Notes: a model not told the origin generated them from the sequence alone. 64,000 bases of DNA from Streptomyces sp. YPW6 (GCF_018866325.1 NZ_CP076457.1:2391001-2455000), one strand, 5' to 3'. Positions 41,123 through 49,996 are shown, counted from the first letter of the stretch. Translations and numbers: made by a program.

Positions 41123-42121
41123 TCACCCGGCGTGGGCGCGGATCCGGGCCATCAGATCGGCCTGTCGTACCAGCTCGCGATGGTGCGCCGGACGGGCCGA
41201 GGCGTCCCGGACCGCCGCGTGGAAGGCGCTGAAGACGCCGAGGAACTGGTCCGAGGCCGGCGCGACGATCCGCGTGTCCCGGTCCCGCTGCTCGACGCGC
41301 AGCACGGGGCGGGCCTCGCGTGAGGGCGTGAACGCCCATTCGAGGGTCAGCCGCCCCTCGCTGCCCCAGAGGTCGTACGTCGAGCGGTAGCCGTGCGAGA
41401 GGCCGAAGGAGCAGTGCGCGGTGACACCGGAGCCGTCGCGCAGCAGGGTCGCACCGGACACGTCCACGCCCAGCTTCGCATCGAACTCCAAGGAAGCGCC
41501 GAGGACTTCGAGCGCCCCGCCCAGGTACTCCTGGGCCGCGCGCACCGGGTAGCAGCCGACTTCCCACAGGGCGCCGCCGCCGAGTTCCGCCTGGTACTTG
41601 ATGCCGTTCGGATCGGTGGGCGGAATACCGAAGACACCGTTGAAGGACCGGAGTTCGCCGATCGCGCCCTCGGCGATCAGGTCCTGGGCCAGGTCGTGCT
41701 GGGGGTGCCGGAGGAACGCGAAGTTCTCCATGATGAGCAGCCCGCGCTCCTCGGCGAGACCGGTGAGCATCCGGGCGGTCTCGGCGCTCGGCACCGCCGG
41801 CTTCTCGATGAGGACGTGCTTGCCGGCCTCCAGCGCCCGGCGCGCCCACTCCGCGTGCTCGCTGTTCGGCAGCGGGACGTACACGGCGTCGACTCCCGGT
41901 GCGCGCAGAAGGGCCTCGTAGCCCTCGACGGCCGCGCAGCCCGTGTCGGCGGCGACGGACTCGGCCTTCGCCGGAGAGCGGCTCGCGACCGCCACGAGGT
42001 CGAACGGAGATTTCCGAATCGCGGGGATCGCCCGGCGCACGGCGATGTCGGCGCACCCGATGATGCCGATACCGGCTCTCCGCTCGGATTCCTGGTCGGG
42101 TGTCAGATCTTCAAGGTCCAC
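41123..42121 (-). CDS. Gfo/Idh/MocA oxidoreductase, likely NDP-hexose 3-ketoreductase
   Basis: A 332-residue Gfo/Idh enzyme: IGIIGCADIAVRRAIPAI (NADP site), HVLIEKPAVPSAE with the catalytic Lys in EKP, and the alpha/beta sheet domain. Deoxysugar relatives (KijD10, TylC1 type) reduce the 3-keto group of 2-deoxy-4-ketohexoses. GTG 42121 is chosen with AGGTGG upstream. It converges with the epimerase and is divergent from the thymidylyltransferase gene. Confidence 0.85.
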   Translation of the reverse strand: MDLEDLTPDQESERRAGIGIIGCADIAVRRAIPAIRKSPFDLVAVASRSPAKAESVAADTGCAAVEGYEALLRAPGVDAVYVPLPNSEHAEWARRALEAGKHVLIEKPAVPSAETARMLTGLAEERGLLIMENFAFLRHPQHDLAQDLIAEGAIGELRSFNGVFGIPPTDPNGIKYQAELGGGALWEVGCYPVRAAQEYLGGALEVLGASLEFDAKLGVDVSGATLLRDGSGVTAHCSFGLSHGYRSTYDLWGSEGRLTLEWAFTPSREARPVLRVEQRDRDTRIVAPASDQFLGVFSAFHAAVRDASARPAHHRELVRQADLMARIRAHAG

Positions 42122-42320
42122 AAGTCCACCTAAGGGCAAGAGGAATTCGCATGCCTGAATCGGGATGAGGTCAGACTGGATAAGCAGAACTTTACTTGTC
42201 AACACCCGCGGACTTCGCGGCCGGTACGCCCTCGAACGCGACTTCCGGCCGTTAGATCCCCCGCTATAGAGTGCGGGCATCCGCTCAGATCGAGGGGGAA
42301 TTCACGAAGGAGGTGCGACG

Positions 42321-43190
42321 GTGAAGGGCATCATCCTGGCCGGCGGTAATGGAACGAGGCTTCATCCGATCACACTGGGCGTTTCGAAACAGATGCTCCC
42401 GGTCTACGACAAGCCGATGATTTACTACCCGCTGTCGGCGCTGATGCTGGCCGGGATACGTGACATCGAGATCATCACCACTCCCGAGGACCGGGAGATG
42501 TTCCGTCGGCTCCTCGGCGACGGCTCCTGGCTCGGTATCAACCTGACCTACGCGGAACAGGACAAGCCCCGCGGTCTCGCCGACGCCTTCCTGGTCTCCG
42601 CCGACCACATCGGCGACGACTCCGTCGCTCTCGTCCTCGGCGACAACATCTTCCACGGCTACGAGTTCGGCCCCATGCTCCAGCGTGCCGGCCAGGACAT
42701 CGAGGGCTGCGTCCTCTTCGGCTACCCGGTCCGCGACCCCGAACGCTACGGCGTCGGCACGGTCGACGGCCAGGGCCGCCTGACCGCACTGGAGGAGAAG
42801 CCCGCCAATCCGCAGACCAACATGGCCATCACCGGCCTCTACCTCTACGACAACAAGGTGGTCGACTACGCACGGGAGCTGAAGCCCTCCGAGCGGGGCG
42901 AGCTGGAGATCACCGACCTCAACCGGGTCTACCTGGAGCGCGGCGAGGCCCGGCTCATCCCCCTCGGCCGCGGTTTCGTCTGGCTCGACACCGGGACCCA
43001 CGACGCCCTCATGGAGGCCGGCGACTACGTCCAGGTCCTGGAACACCGCCAGGGCGTGCGCATCGCCTGTCTGGAGGAGATCGCCTGGCGCATGGGCTTC
43101 ATCGACCGTGACGCCTGCTACCGCCTCGGCATCCGCCTCGCGAACTCAGCCTACGGCCAGTACATCATGGAGATGGCCCAGGCCGGCTGA
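42321..43190 (+). CDS. rfbA: Glucose-1-phosphate thymidylyltransferase
   Basis: A 289-residue RmlA: MKGIILAGGNGTRLHPITLGVSKQ (split motif GGxGTRLxPxT), VLGDNIFHG, PRDPERYGVGTVD-like YPVRDPERYGVG, EEKPANPQ and LDTGTHDALMEA. It makes dTDP-glucose, the first deoxysugar intermediate. The GTG start has the ideal site AGGAGGTG. It precedes a glycosyltransferase by 68 bases, and the pair likely form one transcript. Confidence 0.95.
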   Translation: MKGIILAGGNGTRLHPITLGVSKQMLPVYDKPMIYYPLSALMLAGIRDIEIITTPEDREMFRRLLGDGSWLGINLTYAEQDKPRGLADAFLVSADHIGDDSVALVLGDNIFHGYEFGPMLQRAGQDIEGCVLFGYPVRDPERYGVGTVDGQGRLTALEEKPANPQTNMAITGLYLYDNKVVDYARELKPSERGELEITDLNRVYLERGEARLIPLGRGFVWLDTGTHDALMEAGDYVQVLEHRQGVRIACLEEIAWRMGFIDRDACYRLGIRLANSAYGQYIMEMAQAG

Positions 43191-43258
43191 GTCCGCCCGC
43201 CGCGCCGCACGGCGTGGAACCAAGGAATACGCCCACTCACCGGAAGAGGCCCCTCTTC

Positions 43259-44335
43259 ATGAAGATCCTGTTCACCGTCGGAGGGAGCCAGGCGGCCGTC
43301 TTCGGCGTCGCCCCGCTCGCCGCCGCCGCCCGGAACGCCGGGCACCAGATCATGCTCGCCGCGGACGAGCCGCTCATGGCCGCCGCGGCCTCCGTCGGAC
43401 TCCCGGCGGTCTGCATCACCCCCGAGCGCATGCGCTACGGCCAGGAGTCGCTGACGGCCACGGCCCGCCTCGACGCCCTTCTGGAGCTCACCGGGACCTG
43501 GACCCCGGACCTGGTCGTCGGCGGCCTCTCCCATGTACCGCGCGTCCTCGCCGCCCGCCTCGGAGTTCCGTACGTCCGGCACATCTGGCACATCGCGCCG
43601 ATGGCCCGCCGTGACCGCGCCGCCGTCGCCGAACTCCGGCCGGAGCTGGAGCGCCTGGGCCTGGCCGAGCTCCCCGAGCCCGATCTCTTCATCGACCTCT
43701 GCCCGCCGCCGATCCGCCCCGAGGGCGCCCCCGCCGCCCAAGCGATGCGCTGGGTCCCGCGGGTCAGCCAGCAGCGCGTCGAGCCCTGGATGTACACCCG
43801 CCCCGAGGGCCGCCCCCGCGTCCTCATCACCGCGGGCACCCGCAACCTCATGCTCGACACCCCCGGCAGCTCGCTGCGGAAGCTGGTCGGCGAGTTCACC
43901 GGGGCGGGCGCCGACGTGCTCATCGCCGCGCTCCCCGAGGCCGCCGAGAAGTACGGCGCGGAGCTCGGCGACGTGCGCATCGGCTGGATCCCGCTCGACG
44001 TGGTCGCCCCCACCTGCGACCTGGCCGTCCACCACGGCGGCGCCACCACGGCGATGACGCTGGTGAACGCGGGCGTGCCGCAGCTGATCATCCCCGACAA
44101 CGGCTACGGCAAGGCCGTCGCCGAGGCCGTGGCGTCCGTCGGGGCGGCCGTCGTGGTCGACAAGCACCGCCCGGAGGAGGGCCGTGACCCCGACGAGGTG
44201 ATCGCAGCCGGCTGCCGGGAGATCCTGGCCGATCCCGGGTACGCGGCGCGGACCCGGGCGCTGGCCGCCGAGGCCGCCACCCTGCCCACGCCCGGTGAGG
44301 TCCTCCGCGAGCTGGAGACCCTCGTCGCGTCCTGA
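43259..44335 (+). CDS. GT-B glycosyltransferase
   Basis: A 358-residue aromatic-polyketide glycosyltransferase: MKILFTVGGSQAAVFGVAPL, PRVLITAGTRN and the sugar-nucleotide site DLAVHHGGATTAMTLVNAGVPQLIIP. It is clearly paralogous to the convergent gene at 44522, sharing the N-terminal pattern, WMYTRPEGR and the C-terminal site. It is slightly short for the family (380-420). It probably transfers a deoxysugar from the rfbA/epimerase branch to the polyketide. Confidence 0.92.
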   Translation: MKILFTVGGSQAAVFGVAPLAAAARNAGHQIMLAADEPLMAAAASVGLPAVCITPERMRYGQESLTATARLDALLELTGTWTPDLVVGGLSHVPRVLAARLGVPYVRHIWHIAPMARRDRAAVAELRPELERLGLAELPEPDLFIDLCPPPIRPEGAPAAQAMRWVPRVSQQRVEPWMYTRPEGRPRVLITAGTRNLMLDTPGSSLRKLVGEFTGAGADVLIAALPEAAEKYGAELGDVRIGWIPLDVVAPTCDLAVHHGGATTAMTLVNAGVPQLIIPDNGYGKAVAEAVASVGAAVVVDKHRPEEGRDPDEVIAAGCREILADPGYAARTRALAAEAATLPTPGEVLRELETLVAS

Positions 44336-44343
44336 CCCCGTCC

Positions 44344-44380
44344 CCGAAGGCCGGCCGGTGCCCCACCGGCCGGCCTTCGG
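44344..44380. terminator. Terminator hairpin, 17-bp stem
   Basis: 44344-44360 pairs perfectly with 44364-44380 around CCC, nine bases after the glycosyltransferase stop. Confidence 0.85.
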
Positions 44381-44438
44381 CTTTCCGCGCGGCCGATGAC
44401 GCACGCCCCCCGCCCCGCTCCCCCGCCGCCGTACGCCA

Positions 44439-44511
44439 CACGCCCTGCCGCGTACGCGCGACGCCCCGAGACCGTCGGTCTCGGGGCGTCGCGCGTACGC
44501 GGCAGGGCGTG
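44439..44511. terminator. Very long perfect hairpin (35-bp stem, 3-base loop)
   Basis: Bases 44439-44473 pair without mismatch with 44477-44511 around GTC. It lies just downstream of the minus-strand glycosyltransferase stop (44522) and after another hairpin on the plus side; probably its terminator, though unusually long. Confidence 0.8.
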
Positions 44512-44521
44512 CCCGGGGGTC

Positions 44522-45703
44522 CTAGCGGTGGAGCAGGGCCTCCAGCCTGGGCACGATGTCCTGCGGCGTCGGGAGGGTGGAGATCTCCTTGGCCAGGAAC
44601 CGCGTCCGCTCGGTGTAGCTCGGCTCCTCCAGGAGTTCACGGCAGGCGGCGGCGATGGTCTCGCCGGGCGCCTTGTCCGGGGCATCGGCCACCGGCCACA
44701 GGGTCTTGCCGGCGCCGAAGTCGCTGATGGCCTTGGCGATGGCCTCGCGGTGGTAGTTCGGCGGGAACTCCGGCGGGTTCTCCGGGATGATCAGCTGCGG
44801 CACGCCGTTGGCCATCAGCGTCGTGGCCGTGGTCGCGCCACCGTGGTGGACGGCCAGGTCGCAGGTGGCCGCGGCCACGTCCATGGGGATCCAGCCGACG
44901 CGGGCGTCGCCCAGGTCCGCGCCGAAGCGTTCGGCCGCACCCGGGGACGCGGCGATCAGGACCTCGGCGTTCTGCTTGTTCAGCTCGCTGACCAGCAGCG
45001 GCATGGACCAGCCCGGGTCGCGGAACATCAGGCTGCGGAAGCCCGAGGTGATCAGGACACGGCGGCGGCCCTCGGGGCGGGTGTACATCCACCGCTCCAG
45101 CCGGCGCTGCGGGTTGCTGGGGATCCACCGCAGCGGCTGGGCGTCCGGGTCGTGCGCCGGGCGCAGCGACGGAGGGGTGGAGTCGAGGAGCAGGTCGGGC
45201 TTGAGCAGCCCGTCCACGCCCAGGCGCTCCAGCTCGGGGCGGAGCTCGGCCTCGGCGCCCGGGTCGATGCCCGTGAGCGGGATGCCCAGGTACTCGACGT
45301 GGCGGACGTAGGGGACCTTGAGGTGGGCGGCGAGCAGCATCGCCGCGTAGCTCTGCGAGCTGCCCACCACCACGTCCGGGGTCCAGTCCTTGGCGAGCTC
45401 CAGCAGGGACTCGACGCCGGCGAGGCCCATCCGGGCGAAGCCGCGGCCCTGGCCGAACATCTCCTCGTCCCCGAGCTCACGGGGGAACCGCAGGCCGCGG
45501 CCCGGGTTCGTGACCCGCATGAAGTGGCGGATCGGGTCGACCGTGAAGCAGAACGTGGGAATTCCGATGGCTTCCGCCGTTTCCACCCACGGCTCGTGAG
45601 CGGCCAGCATGACCTGATGCCCTGCGTTCCGTGCGGCCGTCGCCAGTGGGGCGGCGGCATAGTAGGTGGCCTGGCTGCCTGTGGTGACGAACAGGATTTT
45701 CAT
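44522..45703 (-). CDS. GT-B glycosyltransferase (convergent paralogue)
   Basis: A 393-residue glycosyltransferase: MKILFVTTGSQATYYAAAPL, RRRVLITSGFRSLMF and DLAVHHGGATTATTLMANGVPQLIIPENPPEFPPN. It shares most motifs with the gene at 43259 but carries an extra loop after the PQLIIP segment. Two such paralogues imply two sugars or two attachment steps. ATG 45703, divergent from the small gene at 45946. Confidence 0.92.
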   Translation of the reverse strand: MKILFVTTGSQATYYAAAPLATAARNAGHQVMLAAHEPWVETAEAIGIPTFCFTVDPIRHFMRVTNPGRGLRFPRELGDEEMFGQGRGFARMGLAGVESLLELAKDWTPDVVVGSSQSYAAMLLAAHLKVPYVRHVEYLGIPLTGIDPGAEAELRPELERLGVDGLLKPDLLLDSTPPSLRPAHDPDAQPLRWIPSNPQRRLERWMYTRPEGRRRVLITSGFRSLMFRDPGWSMPLLVSELNKQNAEVLIAASPGAAERFGADLGDARVGWIPMDVAAATCDLAVHHGGATTATTLMANGVPQLIIPENPPEFPPNYHREAIAKAISDFGAGKTLWPVADAPDKAPGETIAAACRELLEEPSYTERTRFLAKEISTLPTPQDIVPRLEALLHR

Positions 45704-45833
45704 GGCACTCCGGATGCTTTTCGTGAGTCACGGCCTGGCGTATGTGGGAACGGCTTCGATATTCCCCAAGGCGCGGTTTTTCTGTCAATGACCGTGAATT
45801 CGTGGGGCCGTGTTCGAATGAGGATCGCGCGCA

Positions 45834-45864
45834 GTTGAACGGGCTGAACATCGCGCCCGGTTCA
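45834..45864. promoter_or_regulatory. GTTGAAC...GGTTCA imperfect inverted repeat
   Basis: GTTGAACGGGC (45834) and GCCCGGTTCA (45855-45864) form an imperfect inverted pair, with an extra CTGAAC between. It lies between divergent starts 45703 and 45946 and matches the motif at other divergent promoters here. Confidence 0.55.
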
Positions 45865-45945
45865 CCGACCCTTCCGTCGTGGCACCATGTCGTACGGCGA
45901 ATTCAGCCCCCAGCGCACACCTGACGTCGAAAGACGGTGACTCTT

Positions 45946-46209
45946 ATGAACAACCTCATCTACAACGCCCGTATGGCTCTTCGGGACATCATGGAAGTCA
46001 ACATCTTCACGCAGGGCAACGAGAAGGTGCACCTGACCGTCTTCCCCGACCTCGTCTGGGAGGGCACCGCACAGACGCAGACCGACAAGGTCGTCCAGGA
46101 GGTGATCCGCCGACTGCACGACATGGACATGGACATCGCCGGCGGCGAGACCGGTGTCCGCACGCTGATGGAGGGCCGTTCCGTCGAGATCGTCCGCAAG
46201 GCCGCCTGA
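45946..46209 (+). CDS. Small conserved-looking protein, unknown function
   Basis: An 87-residue acidic protein (MNNLIYNARMALRDIMEVNI at the start) with a predicted strand-rich middle (KVHLTVFPDLVWEG) and a C-terminal helix-strand (VRTLMEGRSVEIVRKAA). No Cys, no signal peptide. I do not recognise the family. ATG 45946 is five bases after GGTGA; GTG 45937 would add three residues. It leads the transcript of the lyase and acetyltransferase, so it may act with the N-N chemistry, for example as a carrier or subunit. Confidence 0.75.
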   Translation: MNNLIYNARMALRDIMEVNIFTQGNEKVHLTVFPDLVWEGTAQTQTDKVVQEVIRRLHDMDMDIAGGETGVRTLMEGRSVEIVRKAA

Positions 46210-46276
46210 GAGCCGCCGCCGTGCCGCCGTGCCCGGCGGGGCGCCGGCGAACCGTCCCCGAGGAGGTAGGACGCTC

Positions 46277-47548
46277 GTGATAGCCCGTTACTCACTGCCC
46301 GAGATGGCGGAACTCTGGTCCGATCAGGCCCGCTACACCACCTGGGCCGAGGTGGAGGTCCTCGCCTCCGAGGCGCAGGTGCTGCTCGGCCGGGTCCCCG
46401 AGGCCTCCCTCGTGGACATCCGGAGCGCCCGGGTGCCGACGGCGGCGCGCGTCGCGGAGCTGGAGCGTGAGCGCGACCACGAGATCCTCGCCTTCCTCGC
46501 GGCCTTCTGCGAGGACATGCCGGACGACTCCGCCCGCTGGGTGCACCTCGGCATGACGAGCTACGACCTCGTGGACACCGCTCTCGGGCGCACCCTCGCC
46601 CGCGCCTGCGACCTGCTGACCGGCGCTGCGCGCCGGCTGCGCGCGGTACTGGTCGAGAGGGCGCTCGCGCACTGGGACACGGCGTGCGTCGGCCGCACCC
46701 ACGGTATGCACGCCGAACCCACCACCTTCGGCCACAAACTGGCCGGGTTCGCCTTCGCCCTCGACCGCTCGGTGCGACGGCTGGAGGAGGCCCGTACGCA
46801 GGTCGCCGTCGGCACGGTCTCCGGCTCCGTCGGGACGTACGCGCTGATCGACCCCTTCGTCGAGAAGCACGTCTGCGAGACCCTCGGCCTCGGTGTGGAG
46901 CCGGCGCCGAGCCAGGTCGTGGCCCGTGACCGGCACGCCCAGCTCGTGCAGGCGATCGCCACGCTCGGCGCCTGCGTCGAGCAGGTCGCCGTCGAGATCC
47001 GGCTGCTCTCCCGCAGCGAGGTCCGCGAGGTCGAGGAAGCCCGCACGACCGCGTACCAGGGATCGAGCGCCATGCCGCACAAGCGGAACCCGACGACCAG
47101 CGAGCGGCTCACCGGCCTCGCCCGGCTGCTGCGCGGCTACGCGGGGACGATGCTGGAGAACGTGGCGCTCTGGCACGAGCGTGACCTGTCCCACTCCTCC
47201 GTCGAACGGGTCGTCCTGCCGGACGCCTTCACGGTCGCCCACTACCAGGTGGTCTCGGCCACCGAACTCGTCCGGGACCTCGACGTGCACCCCGACCGGA
47301 TGCGCGCCGCGATCGACCACACCGGCGGGCTCGCCTACAGTTCGGCGGTCCTCGCCGAACTGCTGGAGAGCGGGCATGAGCGGGAGCGTGCGTACCGGGT
47401 GATCCAGGACGCCGCGAACGGGGAGGACTTCCTCACCCTGCTCGGCCGCGAGGGCATCCGCACCGGTCCGCTGGGGCCCGAGCGCTTCCTGGTACACCAT
47501 GACGTCATCTACAAGCGATTGGAGCACCTTCGTGAGCTGGATCATTGA
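46277..47548 (+). CDS. Adenylosuccinate-lyase/fumarase-superfamily lyase
   Basis: A 423-residue lyase: [39 protein letters not shown] and the superfamily signature [11 protein letters not shown] (about residue 265). It matches PurB architecture, but its neighbour is an acetyltransferase rather than purine genes. In fosfazinomycin/kinamycin-type hydrazine biosynthesis a PurB-like enzyme (FzmR type) eliminates fumarate from N-acetylhydrazinosuccinate, giving acetylhydrazine; CreD-type relatives release nitrite from nitrosuccinate. The GNAT next door favours the first. GTG 46277 with AGGAGG ten bases upstream. Confidence 0.9.
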   Translation: MIARYSLPEMAELWSDQARYTTWAEVEVLASEAQVLLGRVPEASLVDIRSARVPTAARVAELERERDHEILAFLAAFCEDMPDDSARWVHLGMTSYDLVDTALGRTLARACDLLTGAARRLRAVLVERALAHWDTACVGRTHGMHAEPTTFGHKLAGFAFALDRSVRRLEEARTQVAVGTVSGSVGTYALIDPFVEKHVCETLGLGVEPAPSQVVARDRHAQLVQAIATLGACVEQVAVEIRLLSRSEVREVEEARTTAYQGSSAMPHKRNPTTSERLTGLARLLRGYAGTMLENVALWHERDLSHSSVERVVLPDAFTVAHYQVVSATELVRDLDVHPDRMRAAIDHTGGLAYSSAVLAELLESGHERERAYRVIQDAANGEDFLTLLGREGIRTGPLGPERFLVHHDVIYKRLEHLRELDH

Positions 47549-47933
47549 GCGGGAGAACGGCCCCGACCTCGATCTGGACGAGGTACTGAGGGTCTACCGC
47601 GAGTCCGGCCTCGGCCAGCGCCGTCCCGTCGACGAGACCGAGCGCATGGCCGCGATGGTCCGCAACGCCAACCTGGTCGTCACGGCCAGGGTCGACGGCG
47701 AGCTCATCGGCATCGCCCGCAGCGTCTCGGACTTCGCGTACGTCACGTACCTCTCCGACATCGCCGTGGTCCGCGCCCACCAGCGCTCCGGCATCGGCCG
47801 CGAGCTGATCGACGCCACCCGCAAGGAGGCGCCGCAGGCCAAGATCGTGCTGCTGTCGGCGCCGGCCGCGACCGCGTACTACCCGCACATCGGCTTCGCC
47901 GCCCACAACTCCGCCTGGGTACTGAATCCCTGA
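47532..47933 (+). CDS. GNAT N-acetyltransferase
   Basis: A 133-residue GNAT: VVTARVDGELIGIARSVSDF, then the acetyl-CoA loop VVRAHQRSGIGRELIDATRK (Q/RxxGxG) and YYPHIGFAAHNSAWVL at the end. It starts (GTG 47532) 17 bases inside the lyase gene and is translationally coupled to it. By analogy with FzmQ-type enzymes it may acetylate hydrazinosuccinate before the lyase step; self-protection by acetylation is the alternative. Confidence 0.9.
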   Translation: MSWIIERENGPDLDLDEVLRVYRESGLGQRRPVDETERMAAMVRNANLVVTARVDGELIGIARSVSDFAYVTYLSDIAVVRAHQRSGIGRELIDATRKEAPQAKIVLLSAPAATAYYPHIGFAAHNSAWVLNP

Positions 47934-47944
47934 GCGGAAACCGC

Positions 47945-47990
47945 GAGTGCCCGTCCCGTCCCTCCCCCGGCGGGCGGGCACTCCGTTTTT
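47945..47990 (+). terminator. Intrinsic-type terminator with T-tract
   Basis: GAGTGCCCG (47945-47953) pairs with CGGGCACTC (47975-47983), followed by CG and TTTTT. It ends the lyase-acetyltransferase operon and is the only clear T-tracted terminator seen. Confidence 0.85.
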
Positions 47991-48001
47991 CCACCGTGCG
48001 G

Positions 48002-49939
48002 TCAGTGATGGCCGCCGAGGTGCAGATGCGCGGCCGGGCTCACCACCAGCGGACGCATCATGTGCTGCTCGTGCTCCAGCATGTGGCAGTGGTGAACGCC
48101 CCGGCCGACGACCGGGAACCTGACGGCGACGCTGACCAGTTCGCCCGGGGTGCCGTCGGGGCCGGGGACGATCCGCCCGGCGGTCCCCACCCGGATGACG
48201 TCCTTCTCGCCCGTCTCGTGCGCGTCGAGCGGGGCCGTCGCCCTGAACGTCACCGGCCGGCCGGTGCCCCGGGCCGTCCGGTCGAAGCCGGTCACGTCGT
48301 AGTGCTCGCGCGCGAGCACCTGGAAGTGGCCCAGATGCATGTGCATGGGGTGCGGGACACCGGTGAGGTTGAGGTAGTTCCAGATCTCCACGCTGCCCTG
48401 CGCGATGGTGAACGCGCGCCCGTCGTCGTACGCGTTCGACGTCGCGCGCAGCGTCCGCAGTGCCCCCTGGGCGTCCTGGACCTGCACGACGCCGGCCGTC
48501 GGAAAGGTGAGGCCGGCCGGATCGATCTCCTCGGCCTCCCACATCTCCGGGACGCCCGAGGAGCCGGGCCCGGTGATGAGGATCCAGCGGGGCGCGTGCC
48601 CGTGCGGCAGGTCCGCGTGCCCGAACCGTCGGAAGGAGTCCGAGAGGACGGCCGGCGGGGCGTAGGAGGTGTCCGGCCGGCGGTCGGCGACGCGGAACTG
48701 CATCACGTCGGGTTCGAGGAGGTCGTTCCTCCGGTCCGAGGCGCCGGGAGTGACCCCCTCGAAGGTGTTGACCAGCTTCAGGGTCCGGCCGCGGAAGACG
48801 GTGAAGTCGACCAGGACCTCGGCCCGTTCGCCGGGAGAGAGGTTCAGGGCGCCGTCCACCGGGACCGGCCGGTCGAGCAGCCCCTGGTCGGTGCCGATCA
48901 CCCGCAGCGCGCCCGGCACGGGCACCCCGTCCGCGAGCAGCATCAGCCGGTACATCCGGGAGTTGGCGGCGTTGACCACCCGGAAGCGGTACCAGCGCGG
49001 CTTCACCTCCAGATACGGCCATACCACCCCGTTGACCAGGGTGTAGGGGGCCGCGTGCGCGCGCATCAGCCGCTGCGGGCCGATCATCTCCACCTTGTGC
49101 ACCGAGCGGCCGGCCGGGGCGCCGGATGCGTCCGTGTCGAAGTTCCGGTCGCTGAGGACGAGCGGCACGTCCTGACGGCCCTCGGGCAGGCCGAGCGCCG
49201 CCTCCTCCGCGGTGCGCGAGACGAAGAGGCCGGCGAGTCCGGCGTAGACGCTGAAGCGGCTCACGTGGTGGGTGTGGTCGTGGTACCAGAGCGTCGTCGA
49301 CGCCTGGTCGTTCGGGTACGCGCTGAGCTGGACGTCCCCGGGGCCGATCAGATTCTCCATCCAGCCGTCGTTGCCGCCGCCGGTGAGCATGCCGTGCAGG
49401 TGCACCGCGACCCAGGGCGGCAGATCGGCGACGCCCTCGACCTCCTGGCAGCCTTCCGTGCCGGGGTAGTTGGAGACCGGGTCGGCAGAGGGGCGGGGCT
49501 GGCCGATGTCGACGGCCCTGACGGGCAGGTTCCCGGTCAGCCGGTTCTCCCAGGTGATCCGGAGCGGCCGGCCGGCGGCCGCGGCGATCGTCGGACCCGG
49601 GTACACGCCCTCGTAGGTCCACATCGGCACCGGCGGCAGCTCCGAATGCAGCGTGACGTCGGCGGTGACCATGCGCACGGTCAGCTCGTCGTGGTCGCCC
49701 CTGTTGCGGGGCCGCAGCACGGGCGGTATCCGCAGCGGGTCCTTGAACTTGGTGAGCCGCAGCTCGGGTGCCGAGGGCTCGGGGCCGCCGGGCGCGGGCG
49801 GGGTGGCCGAGGCGGGCTGCAAGGGGAGGAGCGGGAGGGCCGCGGCGGCGAGCCCGAGGCCGGTGGCCGTACCGGCGCGGAGAAGGGAGCGGCGGTCGAT
49901 CCCCGCCATGAGCGAGGTGCTGTTGTCCGAGGGTTCCAT
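48002..49939 (-). CDS. Exported multicopper oxidase (phenoxazinone-synthase/bilirubin-oxidase type)
   Basis: A 645-residue three-domain multicopper oxidase with a Tat signal (IDRRSLLRAGTATGLGLAAA, cleavage near ASA). Copper ligands appear as HLHGM, WYHDHTHH, HPMHMHLGHF and HHCHMLEHEQHMM, so T1 and T2/T3 sites are intact. Such laccase-like enzymes couple or oxidise phenols with O2 outside the membrane and could act on exported polyketide. ATG 49939 is preferred because a hairpin fills the upstream region; no strong ribosome site is seen. Confidence 0.9.
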   Translation of the reverse strand: MEPSDNSTSLMAGIDRRSLLRAGTATGLGLAAAALPLLPLQPASATPPAPGGPEPSAPELRLTKFKDPLRIPPVLRPRNRGDHDELTVRMVTADVTLHSELPPVPMWTYEGVYPGPTIAAAAGRPLRITWENRLTGNLPVRAVDIGQPRPSADPVSNYPGTEGCQEVEGVADLPPWVAVHLHGMLTGGGNDGWMENLIGPGDVQLSAYPNDQASTTLWYHDHTHHVSRFSVYAGLAGLFVSRTAEEAALGLPEGRQDVPLVLSDRNFDTDASGAPAGRSVHKVEMIGPQRLMRAHAAPYTLVNGVVWPYLEVKPRWYRFRVVNAANSRMYRLMLLADGVPVPGALRVIGTDQGLLDRPVPVDGALNLSPGERAEVLVDFTVFRGRTLKLVNTFEGVTPGASDRRNDLLEPDVMQFRVADRRPDTSYAPPAVLSDSFRRFGHADLPHGHAPRWILITGPGSSGVPEMWEAEEIDPAGLTFPTAGVVQVQDAQGALRTLRATSNAYDDGRAFTIAQGSVEIWNYLNLTGVPHPMHMHLGHFQVLAREHYDVTGFDRTARGTGRPVTFRATAPLDAHETGEKDVIRVGTAGRIVPGPDGTPGELVSVAVRFPVVGRGVHHCHMLEHEQHMMRPLVVSPAAHLHLGGHH

Positions 49940-49996
49940 TCGGCCGACGGTAGGGTCGCCCGGTCGGGGGACGGTCGACCGGCGCTCCACGCGGCG

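Noticed and set aside
41046..41390. Small plus-strand frame after the sugar epimerase
   Set aside because: It begins inside the terminator hairpin and is antisense to the Gfo/Idh oxidoreductase.
46277..47548. Housekeeping purine adenylosuccinate lyase
   Set aside because: No purine genes are nearby and it is translationally coupled to a GNAT inside the biosynthetic locus; still possible without phylogeny.
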